A stretch of DNA of 37,972 bases from a virus: IMG/VR virus record IMGVR_UViG_3300025424_000004, positions 1 to 37,972 of that record; one strand, written 5' to 3'. Position 1 is the stretch's first letter. The number at the start of each line of letters is the position of its first letter. Under the pieces are notes generated by a model. That model searched no databases. It was not told where the DNA came from and worked only from the letters and a program-made list of their open reading frames with translations. The translations under genes were made by a program, and so were the position numbers. This document shows positions 7,557 through 15,205 of this stretch, in pieces.

Positions 7557-9221
7557 ATGGCACTCGCCGCTCCCTCCCTTGACCAGCTCTTTCACGGCCT
7601 CTCAGCCGACGAGCAGGTCAAGCGCTTTGAGGCTTACAAGTCAGCCTTGAGCACCGTCCACTCGAACACCCTCGCCGCTTCCAAGCGTGGAGAAATCTCG
7701 TTCGACCCAACCCGTGGCATCCAGAAGACCGTGAACACCGCTTCACGCATCACGGAACTGACCACCGAAATCACCAAGGCTGTTTCAGGCGACCAGTTGG
7801 CCGCCGTTCAGTCCTCGCTCGACGGCCTCGCCGACCTGCAGAAGGACTTGACGCTGACCAGCCCGTTGAACAGCACTATTTCGGGCGTCTCGGGTCTCGT
7901 GCCCTATTCGCTCGATAGCGTGCTTTCGCTGCTCATCCCCAAGGAACTGTACCTGCGCAACAGCATCGCTCGCATCAAGGCTCAGGGCCAGGCTCTCGAG
8001 TTCCGTCGCATCACCGGTCTGTCTAACGCAGGCGTCGGCGGTGTCGGTCAGACCTCGTCGTTCTTCAACAGCACCTCTGCTTCAACGTCGTTCGGTGGCG
8101 TCTCGCTCAACCGTCCTACGAAGATCACCTACGCCGCTGACAAGATTGTCAAGTCGTTCGTGGAACAGGGTCTGTCGGACAGCGTCAGCCTCCAGGCTGA
8201 GTTCGCCGGTCAGGGCTACACCGACCTGCGCCAGTTGTCACACACGTCGCTCATCTGGTCGCACTTCCTCGCCGAAGAGCGCAATATGATGAACGCCGTT
8301 TCGACGGCTCTGCCTACCTCGGCTCTGACTTCAGTGACCGCAGCCAACGACTCAACCGGCTCGGGCCTCCCTGCCACGTCGAGCTCGGCTGTCTACATCA
8401 CCCTGTCATCGGCCTACGGTGAGACTGCTGGCGTTTCAGCCGGCTCTGTCACCAACGCCACCGCAGGTAAGGGTGTCTCAGTCACCTGGTCTGGCACGGC
8501 TCCTTTCGGCGCTGTCGCTGTGAACATCTACGTCGTAGTTGGCTCAACGACCTACAAGGCCACGACCCCAAGCCTCGCTTCCGGTGTCGCTGGTCTGTCG
8601 TTCGCCGCTATCTCGGGAACCTACCCAAGCACCGACGGCTCCTACAACGCCTACGCTGCTGGCGCTAACTCGGGCTCAGGCTACGACGGCTTCGTCTCGA
8701 CGCTGGCTTCACTTGGTGGCTACCAGGCTCAGTTCAACGCAACCGTGTCCTCACAGACGGAGCCTGCTGGCTTCATCCAGGACGCCCTCGTGTCGCTGTT
8801 CAACAGCACTATGGCTGACCCCGAGGTCATCTTCACGACGGCTGCTGTTCGTCGTGCGATCTCCAAGGCTCTGCAGCAGGGTGGCAACTCAACGTCCTAC
8901 CGCTTCAACTACGCAACCGGCACTGACGGTATCGCAGTTGGCGCTATGGTCACTGGTGTTGCCAACGAAGCCACGGGTACGATGCTCGACCTCGTCACCC
9001 ACCGCTTTATGCCAGCCGGTACGTTGCTCATCCACCAGAAGCAGTTGCCATTCCCCGACTCCGGCGTCAGCCAGACCGTGGAAGCGCACTCGGTCGTGGA
9101 TTCGATGATTATCGAATGGCCACAAATCGGCTTCAGCTATGACATTTCGTCATACACCTACGGCACACTGGCCTTCCGTGCGCCAGCGTGGTCGGGCATC
9201 GTCACCGGTATCACCGGCTGA
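7557..9221 (+). CDS. Major capsid protein (HK97-like) with inserted beta domain
   Basis: The 554-residue protein follows the protease at the expected position, with AAAGGA before the ATG. The N-terminal about 100 residues are helical, like a delta or scaffold segment. The capsid body resumes around PYSLDSVLSLLIPKELYLRN (116-135) and continues to a C-terminus rich in strands. Residues about 255-365 are Ser/Thr/Gly/Val-rich with alternating hydrophobic residues (ITLSSAYGETAG, VNIYVVVGSTTYKA), reading as an Ig- or fibronectin-like insert that may be exposed on the capsid. It forms the icosahedral shell. Identification rests on order, size and overall character rather than on one motif. Confidence 0.85.
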   Translation: MALAAPSLDQLFHGLSADEQVKRFEAYKSALSTVHSNTLAASKRGEISFDPTRGIQKTVNTASRITELTTEITKAVSGDQLAAVQSSLDGLADLQKDLTLTSPLNSTISGVSGLVPYSLDSVLSLLIPKELYLRNSIARIKAQGQALEFRRITGLSNAGVGGVGQTSSFFNSTSASTSFGGVSLNRPTKITYAADKIVKSFVEQGLSDSVSLQAEFAGQGYTDLRQLSHTSLIWSHFLAEERNMMNAVSTALPTSALTSVTAANDSTGSGLPATSSSAVYITLSSAYGETAGVSAGSVTNATAGKGVSVTWSGTAPFGAVAVNIYVVVGSTTYKATTPSLASGVAGLSFAAISGTYPSTDGSYNAYAAGANSGSGYDGFVSTLASLGGYQAQFNATVSSQTEPAGFIQDALVSLFNSTMADPEVIFTTAAVRRAISKALQQGGNSTSYRFNYATGTDGIAVGAMVTGVANEATGTMLDLVTHRFMPAGTLLIHQKQLPFPDSGVSQTVEAHSVVDSMIIEWPQIGFSYDISSYTYGTLAFRAPAWSGIVTGITG

Positions 9222-9233
9222 TAAGCCAACCTC

Positions 9234-9253
9234 GCTAGGCCACTGCGCCTAGC
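9234..9253 (+). other. Perfect 7-bp stem-loop after capsid gene
   Basis: GCTAGGC (9234-9240) and GCCTAGC (9247-9253) pair perfectly around a six-base loop, starting 12 bases after the capsid stop. It stands in tandem with the larger hairpin at 9266-9308. The pair may stabilise the 3' end of an abundant capsid message or reduce readthrough into the tail genes. Confidence 0.6.
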
Positions 9254-9265
9254 ACCGAGGGTCGA

Positions 9266-9308
9266 GCGAGGCGGTGGAGTTTCATTCCCCTTTCCTCCAC
9301 CGCCTTGC
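9266..9308 (+). terminator. Large stem-loop, possible terminator after capsid gene
   Basis: GCGAGGCGGTGGAG (9266-9279) pairs with CTCCACCGCCTTGC (9295-9308) with a single mismatch around a pyrimidine-rich 15-base loop. No run of T follows, so classic intrinsic termination is not assured. A partial terminator or RNA processing barrier that lowers tail-gene expression relative to capsid is the likely role. The remaining gap to 9335 contains the ribosome site GAAAGGAG of the next gene. Confidence 0.6.
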
Positions 9309-9335
9309 TCCCCTCCCAGTCGTGAAAGGAGAAAT

Positions 9336-9593
9336 ATGCGACTCGTTGGATCCGACAGAAACCTCAAAGAGGTGACTATCAACGACGGAGCAGTAATACC
9401 AATGCAGAAAGACGGCACGTTCCACGTCGAGGGAGCAGCCGCTCGAGCACTGGTCAAGTCCGGCGACTTCGCTGTCGCTGGCACGAACTTCCGCCACGTT
9501 CGTCAGGGCTTCACCTGTACGGACTGTGGCTTCAACGCACTCATCCGTGACCGATGCGGCAAGTGCGGCGGCACGAACTTAGAAGAGGCTTAA
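9336..9593 (+). CDS. Small zinc-ribbon protein between capsid and connector
   Basis: The 85-residue product has a beta-rich N-terminal half and a C-terminal four-Cys ribbon (CTDCG and CGKCGG, about residues 61-79). A strong ribosome site (GAAAGGAG) precedes the ATG. Its place between the capsid and head-tail adaptor genes suggests a virion or assembly role such as a small head or connector accessory protein. The family is not recognised, so this is inference from location only. Confidence 0.65.
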   Translation: MRLVGSDRNLKEVTINDGAVIPMQKDGTFHVEGAAARALVKSGDFAVAGTNFRHVRQGFTCTDCGFNALIRDRCGKCGGTNLEEA

Positions 9594-10505
9594 ATGGTCG
9601 TAGCACCGTTCTTTCAGACCGAGGGCTTAATCGAGCCCTACGTCTCGCTCAACGAAGTCAAGTTCAGCCCCACCGCTTCGGCTATTGACTTCTCGAACCT
9701 CATCGAGAACGCTAACCAGTTGGCACAAGACCGAGCACTCCTCGAGCTCATCAAGCGAGCCTCGTCTATGGCCGACATCTTCTGCTACGGCAAAATGGGC
9801 TCGCTCAACGCTACGAGCAACACCGAGAACGGCTGGTATCGCCCGAACCGAGACGGCAACATCACGTTCAGCCCCTCGTTCACGCCTATCCTGGCAGTCA
9901 CCGACGTTCAGGTCGGCTGGGGGCCTGGCTCTGGGCTTCAGGAAATCACTATCTCCACGAGCAACGTGGCTATAGATCGTGACCAGTTCATCCTGACTGC
10001 GCCCTCGACGCTCGGCCTCTACTTCGGCTCCCTCGGCATCGCCGGTGGACGCTGGGGCTATCAGACCAATATGTGGTGTCAATACACCTACATCAACGGC
10101 TGGTACAACTCATTCCTGACGGCCTCCGCTACAGCTGGGGCCACGACTATCACGGTCAATGACCCAACCGGCCTCTACGCCGGAATGAACTTCTCTATCT
10201 GGGACGGGATGAACGACGAGTACGTCGGAGTTTCCTCGATTACGGGCAAAGTCATCACCCTCGAAAGCCCCCTGCTCTACAACCACGGCCTCGGCGTGAA
10301 CACCTCAACGCTCCCAGCAGCCGTGAAGCAGGCGGTCATCCACCTGGTCGTCGCTCTGGTCAAGGAGCGTGGACAGGGCGGTCTGGTCATCAACGAAATC
10401 GGCGAGCCCACTTCGGTCTCAGGCCGGACGGAGAGTTCGACCCACGATATGATGCTGGCCTACGACCTCCTCGAGCCGTTCAAGGTCATCGGCGGTCGCC
10501 AGTGA
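9594..10505 (+). CDS. Head-tail adaptor (connector) protein
   Basis: The 303-residue protein begins with a helical part (YVSLNEVKFSP, then an acidic helix with NLIENANQLAQDRALLELI) resembling adaptor proteins of the HK97 gp6 class that dock under the portal. Residues about 180-240 contain a beta module (TTITVNDPTGLYAGM, ESPLLYNHGLG) of a kind often inserted in phage neck and tail proteins. The ATG directly follows the previous TAA. It ends in a GTGA overlap with the next gene. The assignment is by order and N-terminal pattern. The protein is longer than typical adaptors because of the insert. Confidence 0.6.
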   Translation: MVVAPFFQTEGLIEPYVSLNEVKFSPTASAIDFSNLIENANQLAQDRALLELIKRASSMADIFCYGKMGSLNATSNTENGWYRPNRDGNITFSPSFTPILAVTDVQVGWGPGSGLQEITISTSNVAIDRDQFILTAPSTLGLYFGSLGIAGGRWGYQTNMWCQYTYINGWYNSFLTASATAGATTITVNDPTGLYAGMNFSIWDGMNDEYVGVSSITGKVITLESPLLYNHGLGVNTSTLPAAVKQAVIHLVVALVKERGQGGLVINEIGEPTSVSGRTESSTHDMMLAYDLLEPFKVIGGRQ

Positions 10506-11029
10506 GCCGGACAACGGTACGCACCCAGTTCATCAACTACCTCAACTCGGCTGGCATCACCTATCTGTCCGAGGTCAAGAACTTCCCAGCGAAGTTCACC
10601 CCCGAGGGCGAGTTCTACGAGGGACAAGACCCAGGCCACCAGCAGGGCTGCATCGTCTACCCCTACATCGAGACGCAGAACGAGAAGCGCATCGAGCTAA
10701 CCGGCTCTACGGGTGGCGGCAAGGAAATCGTCTACGAAGTGGTGTTCACCTGTATCTTCCGCTCGAACAAGCGCAAGACCGAGGACGCTGGCGTGGACGC
10801 CGAGACCTTTCTGGACTCGTTCACGAACGCTATCCGAGCCTCAAAGAACTGCGGCGGCAACGGCCCTATCTTCCAGTGGGGCGAGGGTCTGACCAACGGC
10901 GGCCAGGACATCGAAGTCACGTCCTACTACCCTCGTCAAATCAACGGATCCGCTTCAGTGACTCAGGTAGTTTCAACGGTGCGAGTCCGTGTTATCGAAA
11001 TCACCAACTCCAACTCCTACATCTCATAA
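10502..11029 (+). CDS. Neck or tail-terminator-like protein
   Basis: The GTG at 10502 overlaps the upstream stop. The 175-residue protein has an N-terminal helix (TTVRTQFINYLNS) followed by a mixed alpha/beta body. Its position between the connector and the tail tube gene is where head-closure and tail-terminator proteins are found in siphoviruses. The sequence gives no decisive motif. It could be either the stopper or the ring that caps the tail tube. Confidence 0.5.
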   Translation: MSRTTVRTQFINYLNSAGITYLSEVKNFPAKFTPEGEFYEGQDPGHQQGCIVYPYIETQNEKRIELTGSTGGGKEIVYEVVFTCIFRSNKRKTEDAGVDAETFLDSFTNAIRASKNCGGNGPIFQWGEGLTNGGQDIEVTSYYPRQINGSASVTQVVSTVRVRVIEITNSNSYIS

Positions 11030-11037
11030 GGAACGAA

Positions 11038-11268
11038 ATGTCATTCACCTACACCGGCTCGGAAGAGCGCATCTACCCCAACATCCTCGACACCTCGGGA
11101 AACGTGCTCGTCGCTATCCCCAACGTGACCGTGCTCGACACTGACCCAGCCGACGGACGCTGGACTGCCAGCACCCCTACTCCTGCACCAGCAGAAGCCC
11201 CTGTGACCGCCCCAGAAGCCCCTGTGACGGACGCAACCGCATCAACCGAACCAACCCCTACGAACTAA
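11038..11268 (+). CDS. Small structural-region protein with Pro/Ala/Thr tail
   Basis: The ATG at 11038 follows AAGGAA and sits nine bases after the upstream stop. The frame is open further upstream only as overlap. The 76 residues consist of a short beta-like part and a C-terminal third made of Pro, Ala, Thr and Glu with a repeated EAPVT unit (EAPVTAPEAPVT). It lies just before the tail tube gene and is probably a small tail or head accessory protein. No family is recognised. Confidence 0.6.
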   Translation: MSFTYTGSEERIYPNILDTSGNVLVAIPNVTVLDTDPADGRWTASTPTPAPAEAPVTAPEAPVTDATASTEPTPTN

Positions 11269-11277
11269 GGAACTCCA

Positions 11278-12288
11278 ATGGCCGGCCCATTCTTAACAGC
11301 AAACTCGTACCTCGGAATGGTCATCGAGACCACCGAGGGAACGCTCCCCACGACTGGCACGAGCTACTGGCTGCCCGTCACGACGCCACAGATCACCCCC
11401 AACCAAATGTTCCTGCGAGACGAGGCGCTTCGTGGCTCACCCACGACTGTCTACGACCAGGTGCAGGCCGTACGTCACGATGAATTTGAATTCAAGACTT
11501 TTCTGTTCGCTGACACGTTCCCCGTCTTGCTCCGCTCCATTCTCGGTGGCACGGACACCAAGACCGGCTCAGGCCCCTACACGCACACAATCAAGGTGCT
11601 GAACAGCCCGTCCACCGGCTCACAGCCCCCCACCTACTCCATTCTGGACTTCGACGGCGCTAACTACTTCACTGTGACCGGCGCACAGGCTGACACGCTT
11701 GGTCTCACGTTCGGCGCTGACGCTGCTGCCGAAGTCGCCGTCAAGTATCTGGGCAACCCCTACGTCTCCTACACCAGCGCCCCGACGGTGTTCGCTACGC
11801 AGAGCCTCTCTGCTGAGCACCTCATCCCAGCCTGGAACACCGTGGTCTCAATCGGCGGCACGACGTACACCAACGTCTCAACGGGCGAAATCAGCATCAA
11901 CCGCAAGACCCAGCCAATCTTCACGCTCGGCACTCAGGCTCCCTACAACCTGTTCGCTGGCCCTATTGAAGTGACCGGCAAGTTCACGTTCGTCATCAAC
12001 TCGACGGCTGACGTATTCTCCACCGGCTCGAGCGCATACGGTCTGACCCGTTCGCCCGAGGCTATCGTCGTCACCCTGACTGACCCCAACGACGCAACCT
12101 CTGGCACTCAGCACTCGGTAGCGTTCACGATGTCGGCTGCGCAGATCCACTCAATCAAGCGCACCCGTGGCAAGGAATACACCGAGCTCGAAGTCGAGTT
12201 CACGGCCAACGCTAACCAAACGGACTCCGCCACCGGCTACAGTCCTATTCAGACCACCGTCATCAACGGAACGTCACTCTCGTACTAA
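11278..12288 (+). CDS. Major tail protein (tail tube)
   Basis: The 336-residue beta-rich protein lies directly before the tail chaperones, the standard place of the tube subunit. It starts with a phage tail-tube-like segment (TANSYLGMVIETTEGTLP) and carries many strands with Thr/Ser/Gly-rich turns. The C-terminal part (VEFTANANQTDSATGYSP) could form an outer decoration. The ribosome site is AAGGAA. It polymerises as rings around the tape measure to form the tail. Confidence 0.8.
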   Translation: MAGPFLTANSYLGMVIETTEGTLPTTGTSYWLPVTTPQITPNQMFLRDEALRGSPTTVYDQVQAVRHDEFEFKTFLFADTFPVLLRSILGGTDTKTGSGPYTHTIKVLNSPSTGSQPPTYSILDFDGANYFTVTGAQADTLGLTFGADAAAEVAVKYLGNPYVSYTSAPTVFATQSLSAEHLIPAWNTVVSIGGTTYTNVSTGEISINRKTQPIFTLGTQAPYNLFAGPIEVTGKFTFVINSTADVFSTGSSAYGLTRSPEAIVVTLTDPNDATSGTQHSVAFTMSAAQIHSIKRTRGKEYTELEVEFTANANQTDSATGYSPIQTTVINGTSLSY

Positions 12289-12311
12289 AGCATCACTAAG
12301 AAAGGGAAACA

Positions 12312-12722
12312 ATGCCTATCGTCTCACTGCCCAATAACCAGTCTGCTGTCATCGCCAGCCGAGAAGAAATCACCGAGCGCACGTCTCGGGCTATCTCTCG
12401 TGCCTATATGCGAGCAGCCGGAACCGCCGCCAAACTCGCCACCCTCGGCTTCGACGACCAAGACCCCAAGACGTGGGGCCTCTTCGCCGACATCTCCGAG
12501 GACGACCAGGCGAACCTCGACGGCTACCAGGCTCAGCTCATCGTGGGTCTGGTGAAGCAGTGGACACTAGGCGACCTGCCGACCTTGGAGAGTGCGCTCG
12601 ACCTGCCCAAAGCAACGTTCGACGCACTCTCTGAGGCCTGTGGTGTCGAGTTCAACGGATCTACGGTGAACACGGAGCCCGACGTAGACCCAAAAGCGCC
12701 TACCAGCGACTCGGGAAACTAA
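12312..12722 (+). CDS. Tail assembly chaperone, short form (G-like)
   Basis: The 136-residue, mainly helical protein lies between the tail tube and tape measure. Its last codons are TCG GGA AAC TAA, where GGGAAAC sits in the register of a canonical -1 slip. It is the frequent product, with a minority of ribosomes continuing in the -1 frame as the long form. It probably binds the tape measure protein while the tail tube assembles. The ribosome site AAAGGGAAA is at 12300-12308. Confidence 0.85.
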   Translation: MPIVSLPNNQSAVIASREEITERTSRAISRAYMRAAGTAAKLATLGFDDQDPKTWGLFADISEDDQANLDGYQAQLIVGLVKQWTLGDLPTLESALDLPKATFDALSEACGVEFNGSTVNTEPDVDPKAPTSDSGN

Positions 12723-12901
12723 AGGCCGCCCTCGAGGGCAAGACCACCAATGTAGACCCTGAGCTGCTGGACTACTACCGAGAGTACCGCTTCCGCAAGG
12801 TCTATGGCGGTAGTCACGAGGACTTCCTCTCTCAGCCCAAACAGGTGACGGACTGGCTCCTCGCAATCGCTCGCACCGAGCAGGAGGTGGCCAATGGCTA
12901 G
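12312..12901 (+). CDS. Tail assembly chaperone, -1 frameshift long form (G-T-like)
   Basis: Reading to AAC (12717-12719), slipping back one base and continuing from CTA at 12719 gives another 60 sense codons to TAG at 12899-12901. The long product is therefore about 196 residues. The added part is charged and includes DYYREYRFRKVYGGSHEDFL and a C-terminal DWLLAIARTEQEV, with the hydrophilic character usual for T-type extensions. The -1 frame has no obvious start of its own. The downstream gene starts at 12894 inside this extension. A fixed ratio of short and long forms is known to matter for siphovirus tail assembly. Confidence 0.85.
12713..12719 (+). other. Programmed -1 ribosomal frameshift site GGGAAAC
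   Basis: The heptamer G GGA AAC is aligned with the zero frame as X XXY YYZ and is followed directly by the zero-frame stop TAA. It resembles the lambda G-T site, GGGAAAG. Downstream, GGCCGCCCTCGAGGGC (12724-12739) can fold by pairing GCCCTC with GAGGGC, which may help pausing. Confidence 0.85.
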
Positions 12902-13346
12902 CGGTATCGAAGTCTCGGGGCTCGGCAAGTTCGACGCTGGCATCCAAGCCCAGAAGCGCAAGGTGGAAGCCGCCACCGAGAAGTTCGTGCGCCAAGGCGG
13001 TGAGGTCATCGCCGGTAATGCTCGCAAGCAGTTCATCGGTGGCAAGGAAGCGCAGGCGACTGAGACGTGGCGAAGCGACGCTTGGCCAGTCCCGACCCGT
13101 CGCACCGGCAACCTACAGCGCTCGATCCGTGTCACCTACGTCGGACGGCAAGGCTCCTCGTGGGTCTCGCAGACCGGCCCGACTGTCAAGTATGGGCGCA
13201 GGGTAGAACTGGGCTACACCGGCACGGGCCACTTCCCGTACTACACCACTCGCCCGTTCCCGTTCCTACAGCCTGGTCTCGAGCAGTCCCAAGACCAACT
13301 CCAACGCCTCTACGCTGACCTCGTCACGGCAGCGCAAACTCTCTAA
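12894..13346 (+). CDS. HK97 gp10-like tail or neck protein
   Basis: The 150-residue protein shows the HK97-gp10 pattern: an N-terminal helix, RRTGNLQRSI in the middle, then a compact basic beta region (PTVKYGRRVELGYTG) and a PFPFLQPGLE motif before a C-terminal helix. Such proteins act in head-tail joining or tail completion. The gene starts inside the frameshift extension (ATG at 12894, with GGAGG upstream). It is placed after the chaperones instead of before the tail tube, which is unusual. Confidence 0.7.
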   Translation: MASGIEVSGLGKFDAGIQAQKRKVEAATEKFVRQGGEVIAGNARKQFIGGKEAQATETWRSDAWPVPTRRTGNLQRSIRVTYVGRQGSSWVSQTGPTVKYGRRVELGYTGTGHFPYYTTRPFPFLQPGLEQSQDQLQRLYADLVTAAQTL

Positions 13347-13355
13347 GGGAAACCA

Positions 13356-14975
13356 ATGCCACTTCTGCCCCCAGTGATTGCCACGCTTCTCGCCGACACT
13401 AAAGAGTTTATGGCGAAGATGACTGAGGCCGAGCAAAAAATGGGCAAGTTCGGTGTGGCTGCTGACGCATCTGGGACGAAGTTCAGCAAGTTCACTAACT
13501 CCGCCACAACTGCCGTCGCTGGGCTTGGCATAGCGTTCGCTGGCTTCGCTGTCGATAGCGCCCTGAAGTTCAACGAGGCGCTGGACAAACTTCAGAACCA
13601 GGCTGGGCTGACCAAAGAGCAGGCCGACGCCGCAGGCCAGTCCATTCTCGGCATCTCGAGCGCCACGGGCATCTCCTCTGCCAACATCGCCGCCGCCTAT
13701 CTTCAGGTCTCTAAGGCCGGCATTAAGGGAGCCGCAGCTCAGAACCTCGTCACCGCCGCCGCAAAGCAGGCCGTGGTCACTGGGGGCGATGTCACCCAGA
13801 CGACGCAAACTCTGGTAGGTATCCAGAACCTCCAGATTGCCAAGGGAATGTCCGTCGCCGCCGTGTCTGACCTTATGGTCGAGGCAAACAAGCGCCACCT
13901 CGGATCGCTGGACAGCCTGACCCAGACCCTCACCGGCAAGGTCGGAGGCGCACTCGCCGCTCAAGGCGTGAGCCTCGCAGAAATGGCCGCAGTCTCAGAC
14001 GTGGCCTCGGCTGCCGGATACGGAACCGCCAAGTCTTACACCCAGTTGGCCACCGGTCTGAACAAGATTGAGAGCCCCACGGCTCGCTCGGCTAAGGCTA
14101 TGGCTTCTCTGGGCATCAACGCCGACACGCTGGCCAAGATTGCTCGACACCCTGGCACTGGTCTGGTGGACACGCTTCAATACCTCGAGACTGTCTCCAA
14201 GAAAACCGGCGTCTCGATGAACACCCTCATCACCGATACGTTCGGCCCTGGTGCTGTTGGTCTGGTCTCTGACCTGTCGAACCACATCGGCACTCTGGCT
14301 GGCAACGTCAAGGCGCTGAGCGGTGCTTCTGGAACGGGACTAAATACGGCGTTCGGCGTGGCCTCAAAGCAACTCGATACGCAGATGAAGATTATCGAGA
14401 CCAAGTTCGTGAACTCCGCCACCACGTTTGGCCTGACGCTCATCCCCTACGTCCAGACTGCGGCGAACGACATCACGGGCGCTATGAACTACCTCTCAAA
14501 GCACCCTGCCGCCGTTAGCAACATCGGCGACGTGCTGGGCGCTGTGTTCGCCGGAGCTCTTGGAGCCAAGATTGCCAGCATCGGTCTGCGCCTCGCCAGT
14601 AGTTTCGGCATCGAGGTCGCAGGCGTAGAGGCAGGCCCTATCGGTCTCGCCATCGCCGGAGCCTTTCTCACCGCTTCGCTCATTCCTAAGGTCTATTCCA
14701 ACGCAGAAACCGACAAGCAAAAAGTGCGCAACGAGATGAGCAAGAACAAGTTTCTGGGAGCCTTGGACTTCTTAGGCTTCACGGCAAACGTCGCTACCTC
14801 TATCGCAAACAAGGGTCTGCAGTTTCTGCCAGGCGGCCCACAGATTCCTAAAATCCCACTCATCGGGTCAAGCGGGTCAAGCGTGTCCACATCGCAGCGT
14901 CCAACGATGCCGAACTACCCTGGCCCATTTCGCAACCTCACCACTCACACAGTGCGAGTTAAGGTAGTCAAGTAA
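13356..14975 (+). CDS. Tape measure protein
   Basis: The 539-residue protein follows the chaperones and is Ala/Gly-rich and helical, with a charged N-terminus, hydrophobic segments near 48-66 and 393-440, and a central TP901-type minor tail region (for example AKMTEAEQKMGKFG and later SLAEMAAVSDVASAAGYG). It spans the tail lumen and sets tail length. At about 0.15 nm per residue the tail would be about 80 nm, on the short side for siphoviruses. A Pro/Ser-rich C-terminus ends in a beta-like RVKVVK. The ribosome site AAGGGA precedes the ATG. Confidence 0.85.
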   Translation: MPLLPPVIATLLADTKEFMAKMTEAEQKMGKFGVAADASGTKFSKFTNSATTAVAGLGIAFAGFAVDSALKFNEALDKLQNQAGLTKEQADAAGQSILGISSATGISSANIAAAYLQVSKAGIKGAAAQNLVTAAAKQAVVTGGDVTQTTQTLVGIQNLQIAKGMSVAAVSDLMVEANKRHLGSLDSLTQTLTGKVGGALAAQGVSLAEMAAVSDVASAAGYGTAKSYTQLATGLNKIESPTARSAKAMASLGINADTLAKIARHPGTGLVDTLQYLETVSKKTGVSMNTLITDTFGPGAVGLVSDLSNHIGTLAGNVKALSGASGTGLNTAFGVASKQLDTQMKIIETKFVNSATTFGLTLIPYVQTAANDITGAMNYLSKHPAAVSNIGDVLGAVFAGALGAKIASIGLRLASSFGIEVAGVEAGPIGLAIAGAFLTASLIPKVYSNAETDKQKVRNEMSKNKFLGALDFLGFTANVATSIANKGLQFLPGGPQIPKIPLIGSSGSSVSTSQRPTMPNYPGPFRNLTTHTVRVKVVK

Positions 14976-15205
14976 TGGCCGAGACGTTTGACGCAGACCT
15001 GACCGGCGCTAACACGAGCTGGGATATTGAAATAGAGGTCGGTATCATCGCCGACGCTCTAATCCGTGACCCCAACTTCATCAAGGCCGTGGCGAACGCT
15101 ATCCGCACCGCTCAGACGAAGCAGGCTCGCACTATGGGCAACCTCTACGGGCCGAACGCCCAGCGCCCCAAGCCTGCCCCGACCACCAAGCGCAGGCTGT
15201 CGTGA
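14975..15205 (+). CDS. Small tail-region protein (76 aa)
   Basis: The ATG overlaps the tape-measure TAA by one base, and the stop overlaps the next GTG. The product has an N-terminal acidic beta-like half and a helix (DPNFIKAVANAIRTAQTKQA), then a basic Pro-rich tail. It lies between the tape measure and the first minor tail gene, so a small tail-tip assembly role is likely. The family is not recognised. Confidence 0.6.
   Translation: MAETFDADLTGANTSWDIEIEVGIIADALIRDPNFIKAVANAIRTAQTKQARTMGNLYGPNAQRPKPAPTTKRRLS

Noticed and set aside
13266-13964. Minus-strand open frame of 232 codons over the tape measure start
   Set aside because: It is antisense across two confident genes and no promoter or ribosome site faces that direction.
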